From: Kuschelorhynchus macadamiae
Lineage: Eukaryota > Arthropoda > Insecta > Coleoptera > Curculionidae
Direction: 5' to 3'
DNA length: 64,000 bases
NCBI GenBank assembly: GCA_030620095.1
Contig: JAUTXW010004474.1
Span: 209,001 to 273,000, forward strand
Below the pieces are notes generated by a model, which worked only from the letters and a program-made list of their open reading frames with translations, ran no database searches and had not been told where the DNA came from. Positions 1-10,825 of the stretch are shown here, piece by piece; the stretch's first letter is position 1; the number at the start of each line of letters is the position of its first letter. Both the position numbers and the translations under genes were made by a program.

Positions 1-940
1 AGTATATTGTTTTAGAACATAACATTACTGTTTGTTATAAAGCCAAAATTTATTAAATTCTCTGTGCACGCCATTAAAAAGTAAAGTTTCACCACAAAAG
101 AAATCAAACGTAATTTATACAATTCCATGTTTAAATTGTCCTAAGAAATATATCGGTATAACACAATACTCAGAAAACCGTATTAAAGGCCAAAAAATAT
201 ACTGAAAATGCATCTACTGCTCTTCATAATTATAAACATAAAACAAGACATGAGTTCAGCTTTAATGCAACCTAGATTTTAGCCCAAGATAAAAATTATT
301 ATAAGTTAACAGTTAAGGAAATGATCGCAATAAAACAAGCAGAGCCAAGCAGTAAATGATAAAAAAATGTTAGTGCTTTAAGTCAAATATATTTCAACTT
401 AATTAATTAATCGGAAAGTAATGTAAATTCAAAATCTAATCGTCTCAACCCTGTATAAATTTTAAACAGAAATTTAACTTGCGTCTCCATATTAATTAAA
501 AATATTAATATTTGTTTTCACAGGTGCCAAGGATCAGATAAAGAACAAAGTTTTTAGAGCCAAAAAAAAATGATATCCTAATTATTCTAGACCTGATCAG
601 TCTCATAATTTCGCCATATTAACATTCCACCAAGCAAATTGCTTCTCCAAGGTGCGTAAGTAAACTATAAGTATAATAGATATTTGTGTGTTAAATTTGT
701 ATCTATGAATGTTTTTGTCAAATAGAGACATTTATTTATGAAACTTAGTGTAATAATATTTTAAGTCATTGCGTTATCACCAAAGAAAATACTAAAAAAA
801 GTTTTTTAAATTTATTATAAAGTGTAGAATTAGTGATTTTAAGCCATTTAACGTTTCAATGCATTTAATGTTGTTTACGTGTATGTATGTATATATTTTT
901 ACTGTGTTTTTAATTTAAAAAAATTAGGAATCAGGAGACT
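1..940. other. AT-rich intergenic DNA
   Basis: No reading frame with recognisable protein similarity, no clear repeat structure and no RNA gene was seen. Composition is very AT-rich with short homopolymer runs. Confidence 0.5.
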
Positions 941-982
941 TTGAGATGTTGCTTCTTAGTTTTTCACGGATAGAAAAATACG

Positions 983-1157
983 ATGTGTTTTCATTCCGAG
1001 TTTACATCCGTTCACTACTGTCGTTCTGAAAAAAGAAGTTTTGCTGACGTTTCGCCAAAATCTCATTTGGCTTTTTCGAAGCTTTCCTTCTCGCGTCCGA
1101 ATAAAGACTGTTCTTTTCAGAACGACAGTAGTGAACGGATGTACACCCGGAATGAAT
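983..1157. repeat. Inverted-repeat element, copy 1
   Basis: Arms at about 983-1032 and 1113-1157 are reverse complements: the left arm runs through ATTCCGAGTTTACATCCG and the right arm ends ACACCCGGAATGAAT. The spacer holds a GACGTTTCGCC module that, read on the minus strand, resembles the 3' half of a hammerhead ribozyme. A second copy lies at 5859-6058. Homology with that copy continues outward on the left side of this copy to about 945, so the full repeat is longer than the hairpin. The 63-residue frame across it reads through the hairpin and is not a gene. Confidence 0.75.
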
Positions 1158-1392
1158 ACTTTTATGTTTGTTAAAAATGTTTAATCAAATTTCACATATT
1201 CTTAGATATATAGGTTATAAATAAACCTACAGAAAGTTAATGAGGTTCAATTGTCTTTTTTTACAGGATAACTGGAAAATATTCGTACTACTTTTCGAGT
1301 TATATGTGGGATATTTCCTTTTCTACAAGGTTTTCATTGAAACGTCCGTTTTTGCCCAGAAACTAAAATCTGTCGAACTTTGACTACATTTT

Positions 1393-1707
1393 TTTTAATA
1401 GAAGTATTCTATCAGTTTGTTTTTACACTGTGAAATATATTTTTAGACATATTTATAAATCAACAGTTATAATGTTAGAATATTTGGCAGGATCAACAAT
1501 GGTTATGATACTGGTGGGTTTGAATATGTACAAGTTCTACCGAATTGCTTATCAGTGGTACGATAGGGCAATTGGTTAGAGCAGTGGACTAGTGATCCAG
1601 AGGTGCGGGTTCTATCCCCTCTCGAACTATACTTTTGCTATTGATTATAAATATTTCTAAAAATATATTTCACAGTTGAAAAACAAACTGATAAAATACT
1701 TCTATCT
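1393..1707. repeat. Foldback element with tRNA-like loop
   Basis: About 75 bases at 1393-1470 reappear as the reverse complement at 1637-1707. Both arms share AGAAGTATT, ATCAGTTTGTTTTT and TGTGAAATATATTTTTAGA, with a few mismatches. Between the arms is a region containing a tRNA-like sequence. The arrangement is that of a small non-autonomous foldback element. I did not recognise a named family. Confidence 0.7.
1557..1628 (+). ncRNA. tRNA-like module (SINE head or tRNA pseudogene)
   Basis: The stretch folds approximately as a cloverleaf. The acceptor stem pairs 6 of 7, the anticodon stem 4 of 5 around the loop CTAGTGA (anticodon position AGT, Thr-like), and the T stem pairs GCGGG with CCCTC around TTCTATC. 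The A-box-like TAGGGCAATTGG and B-box-like GGTTCTATCC are visible. The D stem has two mismatches, so a functional tRNA gene is unlikely. A tRNA-derived promoter module within a foldback element is the better reading. Confidence 0.5.
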
Positions 1708-2036
1708 TAAAGTTGCTAATAAGTTATAATTGTTTCGAAATCCAGCTTATATTATAAAACATATTATTGCCGCAAGTTTATGGCATGTAAGATACACGAC
1801 TGATCATTAAATGATCTATAATATTAAAAATATTTTTTGTGAGTGTTTTATACAAAACTCCCCTTTTTCATCCCCCTGTACAATAAAAACATTTAATCTC
1901 ATTTATTTTCAATATATCGTTCTGTAGTCAATATACCTGTGAATATACTTTAAAAGTTTTATTAAATAATAATAATAAATAAAAAAATTATTACAAATTT
2001 AAAAATGTGGACATTCTTGTTGGCCCACCCTATATA

Positions 2037-3664
2037 CAGGGTGTTTCCCAACTTATCCACGAAATTTTAATCACGTATGCACTGTTACGAAAGAAGTTGA
2101 TTTCTAAAAAAAAATGTAATAAAAGTCCTACAGAAATTAGGTTATAATTCTGAGTGTCAATAACAAAATGAAAAATAAGTATCTGTATTTTGCGCTCATC
2201 GTTGCGATATCACAACCCTCATTAATAATTTCTTGTAGCAAATGTTGTACCAATCCACTAAAGAAAACAAAATACCAGGAATTTTTTGTTTTTTCATATT
2301 GATAAGAACATGTAAATAATGTTTAATCTGTATCGTGAGTGATCTGAATGAACAACGGTCCATTTTTGTGAATTTAAAAAAAGTATTTTGCGAGTTTATG
2401 TTTTTCGATATTTATTAAAAATGGCACATGTGTACAGTAATGAGGAGATAGTGGATATTGTTTTAGCGTACGGAGAAACAGGGCAAAATTCGCAAGCGGC
2501 TTCTCGTTTGTATGCAAACCGATTTCCGAATAGGCACATATTACATACCACATCCACAAAAATTTACTTCAGTTGTTTTACGTGCACGTGCTAGTGGAGA
2601 TTTGCGCCCCAGACGTGGGGTGGATGGGGGTTGGGTTCGCCCACAAGGCGTTTTAAATGCCGAAGAAGAAATTTTGCACATTGTGGAAGAAAATCCAGGA
2701 ATAAGCACAAGGAGGTTAGCCCAACAGGTACCAGAAGTCTCACATGCGACAGCGTGGCGCATGTTGCATGAAGCCCAACTGTACCCTTATCATGTCCAGA
2801 CAGTCCAGGCGTTGCTGCTCACAGATTACCCCCTCAGAATAAGATTTTGTGAGTGGTTGTTGCAAAAAATGCTCGAAATACCCGTTTTACAGCTGATATT
2901 TTCGCCACCGATGAATCAATTTTTACTCGTAATGGTATAACCAATCTTCACAATACACACGTTTGGTTCTTTGAAAATCCTCAAGCAATAGTCCAGACAA
3001 ACTTCCAACATCGTTTTTCTTTAAACATGTGGGCAGGTATTGTCGATGAACGTCTAATTGGACCGTTCATATTGCCAGATCTGATGGATGGACACCAGTA
3101 TTTGGAATTTCTTCGGAATGATTTGCCGGTCCTTCTTGAAGATGTGCCATTGGCGGTCCGAGCAAGGATGTGGTTTCTGCACGATGGGGCACCACCGCAT
3201 TTTCGTTTAGAAGTTCGTAATTTTTTGAATGAGGTACAGCAGATACGCTGGATCGGTAGGGGTGGGCCAATTGCATGGCCTCCACGGTCTCCCGATCTAA
3301 ATCCTCTGGACTTCTTTTTATGGGGATACTTGAAAAACGAGGTATACCGTACTCCAGTTCAGAATATTGAAGATCTGCGTGACCGAATCACAGTGGTTGC
3401 CCATAATTTGAGACTTCAAGCATAGCAGGAAGGAGGTGTATTACAGTTAGTGCGCCGAAATTGGATTAGACGCGTCCAAGCTTGCATTGAAGCCAATGGA
3501 AACAATTTTGAACAGCTTTTATAAGTAAGTGAACTGGTAAACTGTATTATTTTATTATCTCGATTTCTGTACGACTTTTATTGCATTTTTTTTTGAGAAA
3601 TCAACTTCTTTCGTAACAGTGCATATGTGGTTAAAATTTCGTGGATAAGTTATGAAACACCCTC
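2037..3664 (+). mobile_element. Mariner-like transposon with complete ends
   Basis: Terminal inverted repeats of about 68 bp begin CAGGGTGTTTCCCAACTTAT at 2037 and end GAAACACCCTC at 3664. TA dinucleotides at 2035-2036 and 3665-3666 are the target duplication expected of the Tc1/mariner superfamily. The 1.63-kb length fits one transposase gene. The right end abuts a (TA)n array. The transposase inside is disabled, so this copy is non-autonomous but may still have usable ends. Confidence 0.92.
2421..3524 (+). pseudogene. Mariner-like transposase, broken
   Basis: DDE/D transposase that would cut and paste its own element in the nucleus. The start at 2421 (MAHVYSNEEI) opens the DUF4817-type N-terminal region (family from memory). 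A frameshift after ANRFPNRHI near 2540 moves reading to another frame, which carries the HTH region with RRLAQQVPEVSHATAWRML. A second shift near 2870 returns to the first frame. The catalytic Asp residues lie in FATDES, FLHDGAPPHF and WPPRSPDLNPLDFF, with about 36 residues between the second and third, wider than the classic 34. A TAG at 3423-3425 interrupts the C-terminus, which continues in frame to 3524. About 367 codons if joined, normal for the family. At least three lesions make it a pseudogene. Confidence 0.9.

Positions 3665-3711
<47 letters not shown>
3665..3711. repeat. (TA)n microsatellite
   Basis: An uninterrupted TA run directly follows the right end of the mariner, so the insertion used a TA within or beside this array. 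Confidence 0.95.
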
Positions 3712-3717
<6 letters not shown>

Positions 3718-3754
3718 TTTATTAAGTTTTAGGTTTTGCTATAACATAATATTT

Positions 3755-5340
3755 CGCGGTGAGGCTCGTCCAAAAATCTCGGACAAGTTCGTTAACGGGC
3801 TATATCGAAGTTCGGGATGTCACTTAAAAAAAATAAAAAAGGGTAAAAAATGGGGTAACTTTGAAGGTATTTTGCGGAGTTGAGACTCTGACTACTTTGT
3901 CAAGGTAAAAGGGGGTTCGATGGGAAATATAAAGAAGATCTAAAATTATTATAGGATGCCTATACCTCAAAAGCTGATGAAACGCAGAAAAACAAAAAAA
4001 AAGCTGTTTTCAATTTTCCCATATTTCACTATATTTTTTTCGAGGACAGTAACGAGGGGCGGAATTTGTTTATGGGATCCCAAATTTTTTCCGATGTCTT
4101 CAAAAACCACATGGTTAAAATTATTCTCCACATTATACAGGGCAAACTATTTGGAAATAAAATTGCAATGGTTTGTCTATATATTTCGCTATTGTTTTAC
4201 GTTTCGCCTTGTAGCATATGAAGGATTAATCCTAGGTGAATCAGGGAAATATACAAAAAAAAAATCTATATTTTCTCTAGAGATTGTGTAAAGATCTCTA
4301 ATAATAACTCGATCAGTTTTAAGTGTGAATTTTGAAAAATGTTTTTGAATTGTAGGGTGTACGAATTCTATTTGCCATTCTCTGGGCCTTCGTAAAGTCA
4401 AAAATTTCATCTTTTTTTCCGAAACATAGATTTACATTTTTTTATACGAAGTCGAAAAATTGGATAAAACCAAGTTTTAAGCAAAAATATATTATTTTTC
4501 TATTTGCCATTAAATTGTGACCAATTTTTCAAGATGGCCTGGCTCTGCCAGCTGTGTAGCTTTGACTAACAAGTCACGACAATTAGTTTGACAAAATTTC
4601 TAAGGCTGTTGCAAACTGTTATACTTATACTGACTGATAATCATCAATAGTGACCATTAAGGGTTTCAGATGTTTTACATGTAGGACTTAGGATATGATA
4701 GGGCATATACAAACTAAATGTTTTGATAGAAGGTATAGATAGGGTTTTAGTTTTTTAAGGCATTCTGAATTTAGATATGCAAAATGTTTTCTTAGTGAAA
4801 ATTTTAGACGATTAAAAATATTTATTTTCCATTACCACCATTAACTTAATATTAACATCATATTTTTACTTTCCCATATAATAGCCCACATATTGTATTA
4901 TTAATATAATCTATAGGATATACATATTGGGTATTGTAAACGCGAAATGTTTTGAAAAATATAAGTTGGATTTTGACTCGGCGTTTTAGAGAACTTAGAA
5001 AATGAAAGACATATTTGCACAAGAAAAATAATAATGCCTATACGGATGTGTGCATATGTGTACACAAAATTCGCTCGAAGGATAACTTGAGAACAGACAA
5101 ACCAGTTCGTTTCAACCGTTTGCACTAAAAATACTACGGATCAGAGACTCGCGGGAAATAGATTTTGTGAACTATGAGCGTAGATCCTTCGATATTTTTA
5201 AAAGGTATAGTAACGTAAAAAAGTGTATTTTGAGAACGCACAAACCGATAACCGTGTAATTGAAAACAGATATACTTAAGGTAATTGTTTTGACATGAAA
5301 AAATTGTGGAAATCGTAGATACTGTTTTTTTTTTGTTTAC
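3755..5340 (+). repeat. Dispersed repeat family X, copy 1
   Basis: The segment around 3760-4330 aligns by eye with 55670-56280 (shared AACTTTG, GGATGCC, TAACGAGGG, ATACAGGGC and CTCTAGAGA blocks in the same order). The segment around 4880-5340 aligns with 12430-12910 and 56770-57270 (shared TTTGAGAACGCACA and AATTGAAAACAG). The part 4590-4920 matches 30110-30410 in reverse. No protein similarity was seen, so this looks like a non-coding or long-dead repeat. Whether the blocks form one element or two adjacent ones is undecided. Confidence 0.65.
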
Positions 5341-5404
5341 CTATATTTAAAAAAAAATTATTACAAAAATAATAACACGGCTGTTAAAATGTTTTTAATC
5401 TAGA

Positions 5405-5640
5405 TTGATAGAATATCTGATGTTTTCAATAAAAATATTTGACAATTGTCAAAGCTAATTTTGAGTCCAACATTTAAACCGTATTTGTTAGGAATCTGCG
5501 TCCTACGCAATATTTTAGATATACATGTTTTTACATTTAGAATTAACAGCTGTCAAACTGTCAAAAATGGCAATATAATATGGGTGTTATTTTCAAATTA
5601 AGTTATTAATTCAGATTCTAGAGGCTATTGTTTTCATTCT
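5405..5640 (+). repeat. Dispersed repeat, uninterrupted copy of the 58.8/60.8-kb repeat
   Basis: Read on the minus strand this stretch matches 58783-58873 followed directly by 60766-60845, including ACATGTATATCT and TTAGCTTTGACAA. It therefore acts as the empty site for the element inserted at 58874-60765. The junction equivalent is near 5488-5503 (GGAATCTGCGTCC). Confidence 0.75.
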
Positions 5641-5724
5641 AAAAAATAAATCTAACAAATATTTAGATAGGTACTTTTTAATTGTAAAAAATACCTTAAT
5701 TTTCTGATAATTATGTTATTATAG

Positions 5725-5770
5725 AGCCTTGAAGAAGAAATTAATTATATCGAAAGCTTGGCTATTAGAA
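5725..5770 (+). ncRNA. Hammerhead-like module beside (TA)n
   Basis: CCTTGAAGAAG, a short variable region, then TATCGAAAGC. This is the layout of a hammerhead core in which the usual CTGATGA box is replaced by CTTGAAGA. A (TA)n array follows at 5788. Similar modules sit at 1041-1085, 5917-5962, 22261-22300 and 52851-52892. Catalysis is doubtful because the core is not canonical. Confidence 0.35.
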
Positions 5771-5784
5771 AATAAATGTACTAT

Positions 5785-5787
<3 letters not shown>

Positions 5788-5848
<61 letters not shown>
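5788..5848. repeat. (TA)n microsatellite
   Basis: About 60 bases of TA. It lies between a hammerhead-like module and inverted-repeat element copy 2. Confidence 0.95.
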
Positions 5849-5857
<9 letters not shown>

Positions 5858-5858
5858 A

Positions 5859-6091
5859 ATGTGTTTTCATTCCGGGTGTACATCTGTTCATTACTGTCGT
5901 TCTGAAAAGAACAGTTTTGCTGACGTTTCGCCAAAATCACATTTGGCATTTTCAAAGCTTTCTTTCTCGCGTCCGATTAGAGACTCAGACGTCAGCAAAA
6001 CTGTTTTTTTCAGGACGACAGTAGTGAACGGATATACACCCGGAATGAAAACACATTGTATTTTTCCATCCGTGAAGGACTAAGAATCAAC
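5859..6091. repeat. Inverted-repeat element, copy 2
   Basis: The left arm 5859-5926 and right arm 5989-6058 are complementary over about 65 bases, including AACAGTTTTGCTGACGT and its reverse, so the pairing is longer than in copy 1. The outer right sequence to about 6091 matches the outer left of copy 1 at 945-982, showing that copy 2 includes that flank. The spacer again holds the GACGTTTCGCC module (5917-5962, minus). It abuts the start of the pogo-like relic. Confidence 0.75.
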
Positions 6092-6094
6092 ATC

Positions 6095-7930
6095 ATCTGA
6101 TCGAAAACACTGCACTGCAGAGCAGATTGAAGCAGTTAAGAACCTGGATAAAAGATTGAAAAAGTAAACGAGCTGCAGCACATATTGTTGGAATACACGA
6201 GAGCACCTTGAGAAAACTTTTTTTTCTAGTTTTCTCTTAATTCAATTCTTGCTCATTTTTTGTTTTTTTTTCCAGATGAAGATCTGCAATTATTGCAAGA
6301 AGACTGACGAGATGTTCTATGATTAAACCTTTCCACATTAAGAAAAATAGTTTCTGAATTTGCCGAGGTGAATAAAATTGAAAACAGGTTTGACCAAACA
6401 ATGAAAATTGCAGGTAAGGATTGGTTTTATGGGTTTCTCGAAAGTCACGGAGATTTAGACAAACCACACCAACTAGTATTGCAATTGCTATTGAGTTCAA
6501 TTCAGTAAAAGTTCGACGGTTTTACGCAATTTTGGAGGAGTGTCAGAACAAATACCATTTTCCACCAGCAAGAATGTTTAATACGGATGAAACTGGGATA
6601 AGTACAGTTCCCAAGAAGACACCTAAAGTTATTTCTTTAAAAGGGAAGAAGAATGTCAATAAAATTATTTCGGGGGAACGTGGTCACACAGTAAATGTAA
6701 TTCGTTGTGTTAATGCGACTGGAAATTATGTACCACCTGCATTTGTTTAGGGGTGTAGGCATGACTTCAGATTCGGGATTCATTAATACAGATTTATACT
6801 TGCACTGGTTAGGATACTTCAAATATCACGTAGCACCAAACATAGAAAATCCAGTATTTCTAATCGTTCAAGTCATATTAGTCTTCAAGCCACATTATAC
6901 TGTAGGGAAAATTGAATAATTGTCTTGACATTGACCCCACACATCAGCCACAAGATCCAGCCTTTAGATCGAGCATTTTTCATCTCGCTGAAAGGTCAAT
7001 ATCCTGTTGAATGTGATAGGTGGATGGCGCAGTACCCTGTGTGATAGGTGGCTGGCGCAGCACCCTGGAGGAGCAATAAATCAATATCAGATTGCCCCGA
7101 TTTTTGACAAACCTTTCAGAAAAATTGCAAGTGTTGGGAACCCAACAGCTGAATTCCAAGTTCCCGGAATTTATCCCTATAATACCGCACTTTTTACAGA
7201 AGCGGACCCGGCATCTGTAACTGATATGTTTGTAACACTTGAACAAGATATTATTGACATTGGATCAGTTCCACGAGATCTTCCAGATTCTGTGGCTGCT
7301 GATGACTCAACACTCGCACAAAATTCAAGACCTCAACAAATGGTAACGATTGCTGAGATACATGAGCAGACAACAAAGACAATGAATTTAACACCTATGG
7401 CACAGGAACCTGCTGAGTCGCTTCAGAGGCTATTGAAAACATTCAATAGCCTCTGAAGCGCCACCCTCAAGATTAGAACGACCAGAGATGTCAAATGACT
7501 TCGAAACTATCGAAGTACAGTCACAAGAACCTTAAACATCTCCTACTGTCACCAATATTTCTAAACCGTCTTCACACATTCCACTGACAGATATAAGTCC
7601 ACTGCCAAAAGCATACAGAAACAAGATGCACAAATGCTTCTAAATCGGAAATAATTACAATAGTCCGAGGAAAAACAGAAACTGAAGGATAGTAAAGAAA
7701 GTAATGTACGCGTATCTAAGGTAAAGGGCATAACGTTGGAAAAAAGCCATAAAGAATAAGCCTGGAAACTCTGGCATCAAACAATCAAAAACAAATATCT
7801 CTTCTCCATTTTGCACTGAAAAGTTTGAAGATCCGCCTACTGAGTATTTGATAAAGTTCAATGTATGTAATTCCTGGTGGCACGAAAAATGCACTGACTA
7901 TGTAAATGGGATATTTACCCGTGACCAGTG
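6095..7930 (+). pseudogene. Pogo/Tigger-like transposase relic with PHD-like tail
   Basis: Relic of a DDE transposase of the pogo/Tigger group, with a DNA-binding N-terminus. In order: a short piece of the N-terminal HTH (around TAEQIEAVKNL, 6115-6150), then FAEVNKIENRFD near 6360. Next comes the catalytic core with NTDETGISTVPKK (about 6580-6617) and SGERGHTVNVI (6669 on). After a frameshift come GMTSDSGFINTDLYLHWL and a degraded HTSHKIQPLD-type third block near 6935-6975. The conserved downstream part includes GIYPYNTALFTEADP (about 7169-7213). At 7836-7925 a further block reads CNSWWHEKC with a trailing DQC, like the PHD-type finger ending some insect pogo transposases. Several stops and frameshifts make it dead. 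Confidence is high for pogo/Tigger and moderate for the tail. Confidence 0.8.
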
Positions 7931-7984
7931 CACCCAAGTGTAAGTAGCTATAGAGCGTACATTTAACCTTTAAAGTGGGCATAT

Positions 7985-9065
7985 TTACCCTTTGTACAGG
8001 GTAAGCATACGAATTTGACTTATTTTTTTGAAGAAACTAGTTTGATGATTACTTTAACAAAAAAATGTGTTTCCTTTTTTTGGTTTTATTTCCTTACATG
8101 ATAATAAACTATATTTGATTTCAAAATAAAATCGTTTTTTCTTTCTACAAATGTTTTTTTCTAAAATCGCGTACAGTTGCCACACATAACTCTATAACTT
8201 TTACACTAATCGATTTCGGATCTATACAGTTGGAGAATCAGTTGAGTATATTTTTATAAGATATTTCAAATAACTGTAAAAATAGTATTTGTTTACAGAG
8301 TAATTAGATCTTAATATATATTTTTCTATTCAATCATTTTGTTCTCACGCAAACATCAAGTAGGCTTTTTCAGACGGATGTACAAATCACTGCTAGCACC
8401 TTGGTGTATAAATGATTTAGATTTAATTTTGATAATCATTTAAATTCCTAATTAAAATATTTTATTCGAGAGGTATCCCTGAAACATCTAATTTATTCGT
8501 TTCGTAAAAATCAAAATAATTACAATGAAATGTAAATCATTAAAGGATAAACAATATAAATGCGTGTTATATAATGGGCTGTTTTGGTATGGAATTATAA
8601 AATAAATAATAGCAACAAGTGTGCTTTGCTAAATATAAGAAAGCAAGCAAATTATTATAAAGTTTTAGATGTGATTATATATTCGTCCAAGAGCGGGGGT
8701 AATTACCCACAGACAGGTAAAACGTGAAGTATCTTTTATATATTTTTAGATTTTAAACAAAAAAAGACAATATTAATAAATTCGTCGGAATTTCTTTAAT
8801 TAATGTAACAATGGCACTAGCATAATTTATGTATCATATATTAAGTATAATGAAGGTTTTTTCTTTACTCGCTGATTGTCATGCAAATTGCGTTACTGAG
8901 TAACTACAGATATTAGTAGTTCTTCCAGTATATCATTTATAATAAAACTTTTTTTTTATAGTTCTAAAATTGTAATTCAGATTGTCTATATTGTCGAAAG
9001 CGTACTGAGTGATCCTCTATCATTTCTTCCTCCTTCAACTTTTTTATTTTATGTGTCACAAAAAA
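7985..9065. other. AT-rich intergenic DNA
   Basis: No gene or RNA was recognised. A GGGTAAGCATACGAAT motif near 7998-8013 resembles the TAAGTGTACGCAT motifs at 9255 and 9595 and could be a decayed 3' end of the pogo-like element. Otherwise nothing stands out. Confidence 0.4.
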
Positions 9066-9070
9066 ATTGC

Positions 9071-9210
9071 AAGGTGCTCTCGTGTATTCCAACAATATGT
9101 GCTGCAGCTCGTTTACTTTTTCAATCTTTTATCAGGTTCTTGACCGCTTCCATCTGCTCTGCAGTGCAGACTTTTTGATCAGAACACTACTTTTTGTATT
9201 CTCGAGGCAT
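9071..9210 (-). pseudogene. Second, inverted copy of the pogo-like transposase 5' end
   Basis: Reverse complement of 6100-6215 with few differences (shared CTGCACTGCAGAGCAGAT and GTTGGAATACACGAGAGC). On the minus strand it reads MPREYKK from an ATG at 9208-9210, typical of pogo/Tigger N-termini, then breaks at a stop. It supplies the start missing from the plus-strand relic, but the overlap shows it is a separate copy rather than a displaced piece. Confidence 0.75.
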
Positions 9211-9252
9211 TATGGTTTAAAATGCATCTCATATTATAGTCGTGTAAAGTAA

Positions 9253-9612
9253 CTGGGGTAAGTGTACGCATGCGTACGCATTCCTTCGTGCACTTATCCC
9301 AACACGGTTAACGCTACGAAAATTAATGGCAATGGTGGAGCTACTTCGATCTTTTTTTGAATTAACAATATTCTGCTCAAATAATCCTCATATAGCAAGT
9401 GGCCATAAACGGACTATGTTACGGTCAGTACAGTAACGAAATAAGGCAAAATAAATAAGAAATACCTAGAAAAACATTACGTACCTCTAGCTTATTTACA
9501 ATTACGCACAGCCGACACTACCTAGTTCAACAATCTTCGATAGGCAACTCAGTATTCAAGTGGTCAGATGTGGCGACATCTACGTGAAGTTTAATGCGTA
9601 CACTTACTCATT
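9253..9612. repeat. Inverted TAAGTGTACGCAT motifs, possible pogo-like 5' end
   Basis: GGGGTAAGTGTACGCAT at 9255 and ATGCGTACACTTACTC at 9594 are inverted. A second hairpin sits at 9255-9300, where GCACTTATCCC mirrors the first motif. They lie just upstream of the inverted transposase 5' fragment, so they may be its terminal and subterminal repeats. I could not confirm a target duplication. Confidence 0.4.
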
Positions 9613-9699
9613 GCGTAACGTTCTCTCACAAAATACAAAAGATACTTTAACAATTAAATGTAATTAAACTTCTTTAATTGAATTTTTAAAATTAAAAAC

Positions 9700-10735
9700 A
9701 AATGCAAGGTACATTTTGAAGCATATCCGGAGTTATAAGTTGACATTCTATCCTAATTACATCTTTCAATATATCAATATTGTCTGGTTTTGTTACATAA
9801 ACTTTATTTTTCAAATACCCGCAGAGAAAGTAATCAAACAGCGTGAGATCAGGGCTTCTGGTTGGCCGTTCAATTTCACCCCTTCTACCGATCCACCAAT
9901 CTGGGATTTTGTGCAGGAGTGCCGTACTGCGGGAGCATGTCGACTGAACATTGGCTCGTCTTCCTACTATAATGTCAGGTAATATTTAATTTTGTAACGT
10001 CAGCAGATATTTCTCAGAATTTACATTACCATCAATAAAAAACGGGCCTATTATTTCATTATGAATTATACCCAAACATTGATATTTTCAGAATACTGCG
10101 CGTATGTGTGTGTGTGAGATTGTGTGTGTGTGTGTGTGAGTGTGTGTCACGCATCCAGTGAGGGTTTTCATGAGCCCAACATGGGCAATTTTGTGGGCGA
10201 ACTGGGCGATTTGGCGTACTAGTAGACTCGCCGGAGAAAATGATGTTATTCAAAAAAAAAGATTTTCATCCCATTTATTTATCATAATTTCATCCGTCGA
10301 TCAAAATCATATTCAAATAGTTCTTGACCCAGTCTAACTTTATAGGGATGAAAATTGTTACTTTTAAGAACAGTCCCGACAGATATCAAAACCAGCATCT
10401 GACCAATTTGCAACTTTGTGTAACAATAAATTTTGATCTTCTACAAAATGCTGCAATATTTGTAAACTTTTTTCTTCACTGTTGACCGTTTTCGGCCTCT
10501 CTGATCGTTGACGATATTTGCAATTTCCAGTTTGATGGAGCCTCTGAATTGTCCTTATCACTGTAGATTTGAAAATAGGAAGGCGCTCTTGAAAAGTTAT
10601 ATTATAAAGATGTTGGGCTTGCTTGTAAGATCGTTCGCGATCTCCGAATTCTCTAATCATAAGAAGAGTAATCGGCTTTTTTTCGGAAAGATATATAATT
10701 TCAAATACTGGTATTGCGTTTGACAGTAAAAGCAT
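9700..10735 (-). pseudogene. Mariner-like transposase relic (minus)
   Basis: On the minus strand, from high to low coordinates: an N-terminal HTH region (10364-10735) with RSYKQAQHLYN, FKSTVIRTIQRLHQTGN and RSERPKTVNSEEKSL. Then a first-Asp block as ENNIIFSGES followed by ENPHWMRD (10145-10240). Then a WAGI-type block near 10030-10080, and a C-terminal block with WWIGRRGEIE, RSPDLTLFDYFL and GYLKNKVYV (9780-9900). This order is that of DUF4817-type mariner-like transposases. The second Asp block (HDGAP type) is missing or unreadable, and frames change several times. The same family recurs at 57900-58410. Confidence 0.8.
10096..10147. repeat. (GT)n microsatellite within mariner relic
   Basis: Imperfect GT repeats. 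They have expanded inside the transposase relic, just before the NPHWMRD-coding stretch as read on the minus strand. Confidence 0.85.
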
Positions 10736-10825
10736 AGAAAAAGTATAAAAGGTAAATGATAATAAATAATACTCTCTAAATCGTTATATCTTTTAAATGA
10801 GTTTTGTGTAGAATTAGAAAATACA

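Noticed and set aside
983..1174. 63-codon frame starting MCFHSEFTS, and its relative at 5859
   Set aside because: Both run through inverted-repeat arms and the loop module; the sequence is explained by hairpin repeats.
1557..1628. Functional tRNA-Thr gene
   Set aside because: The D stem has mismatches and the sequence sits in the loop of a foldback element, so a tRNA-derived module is more likely.
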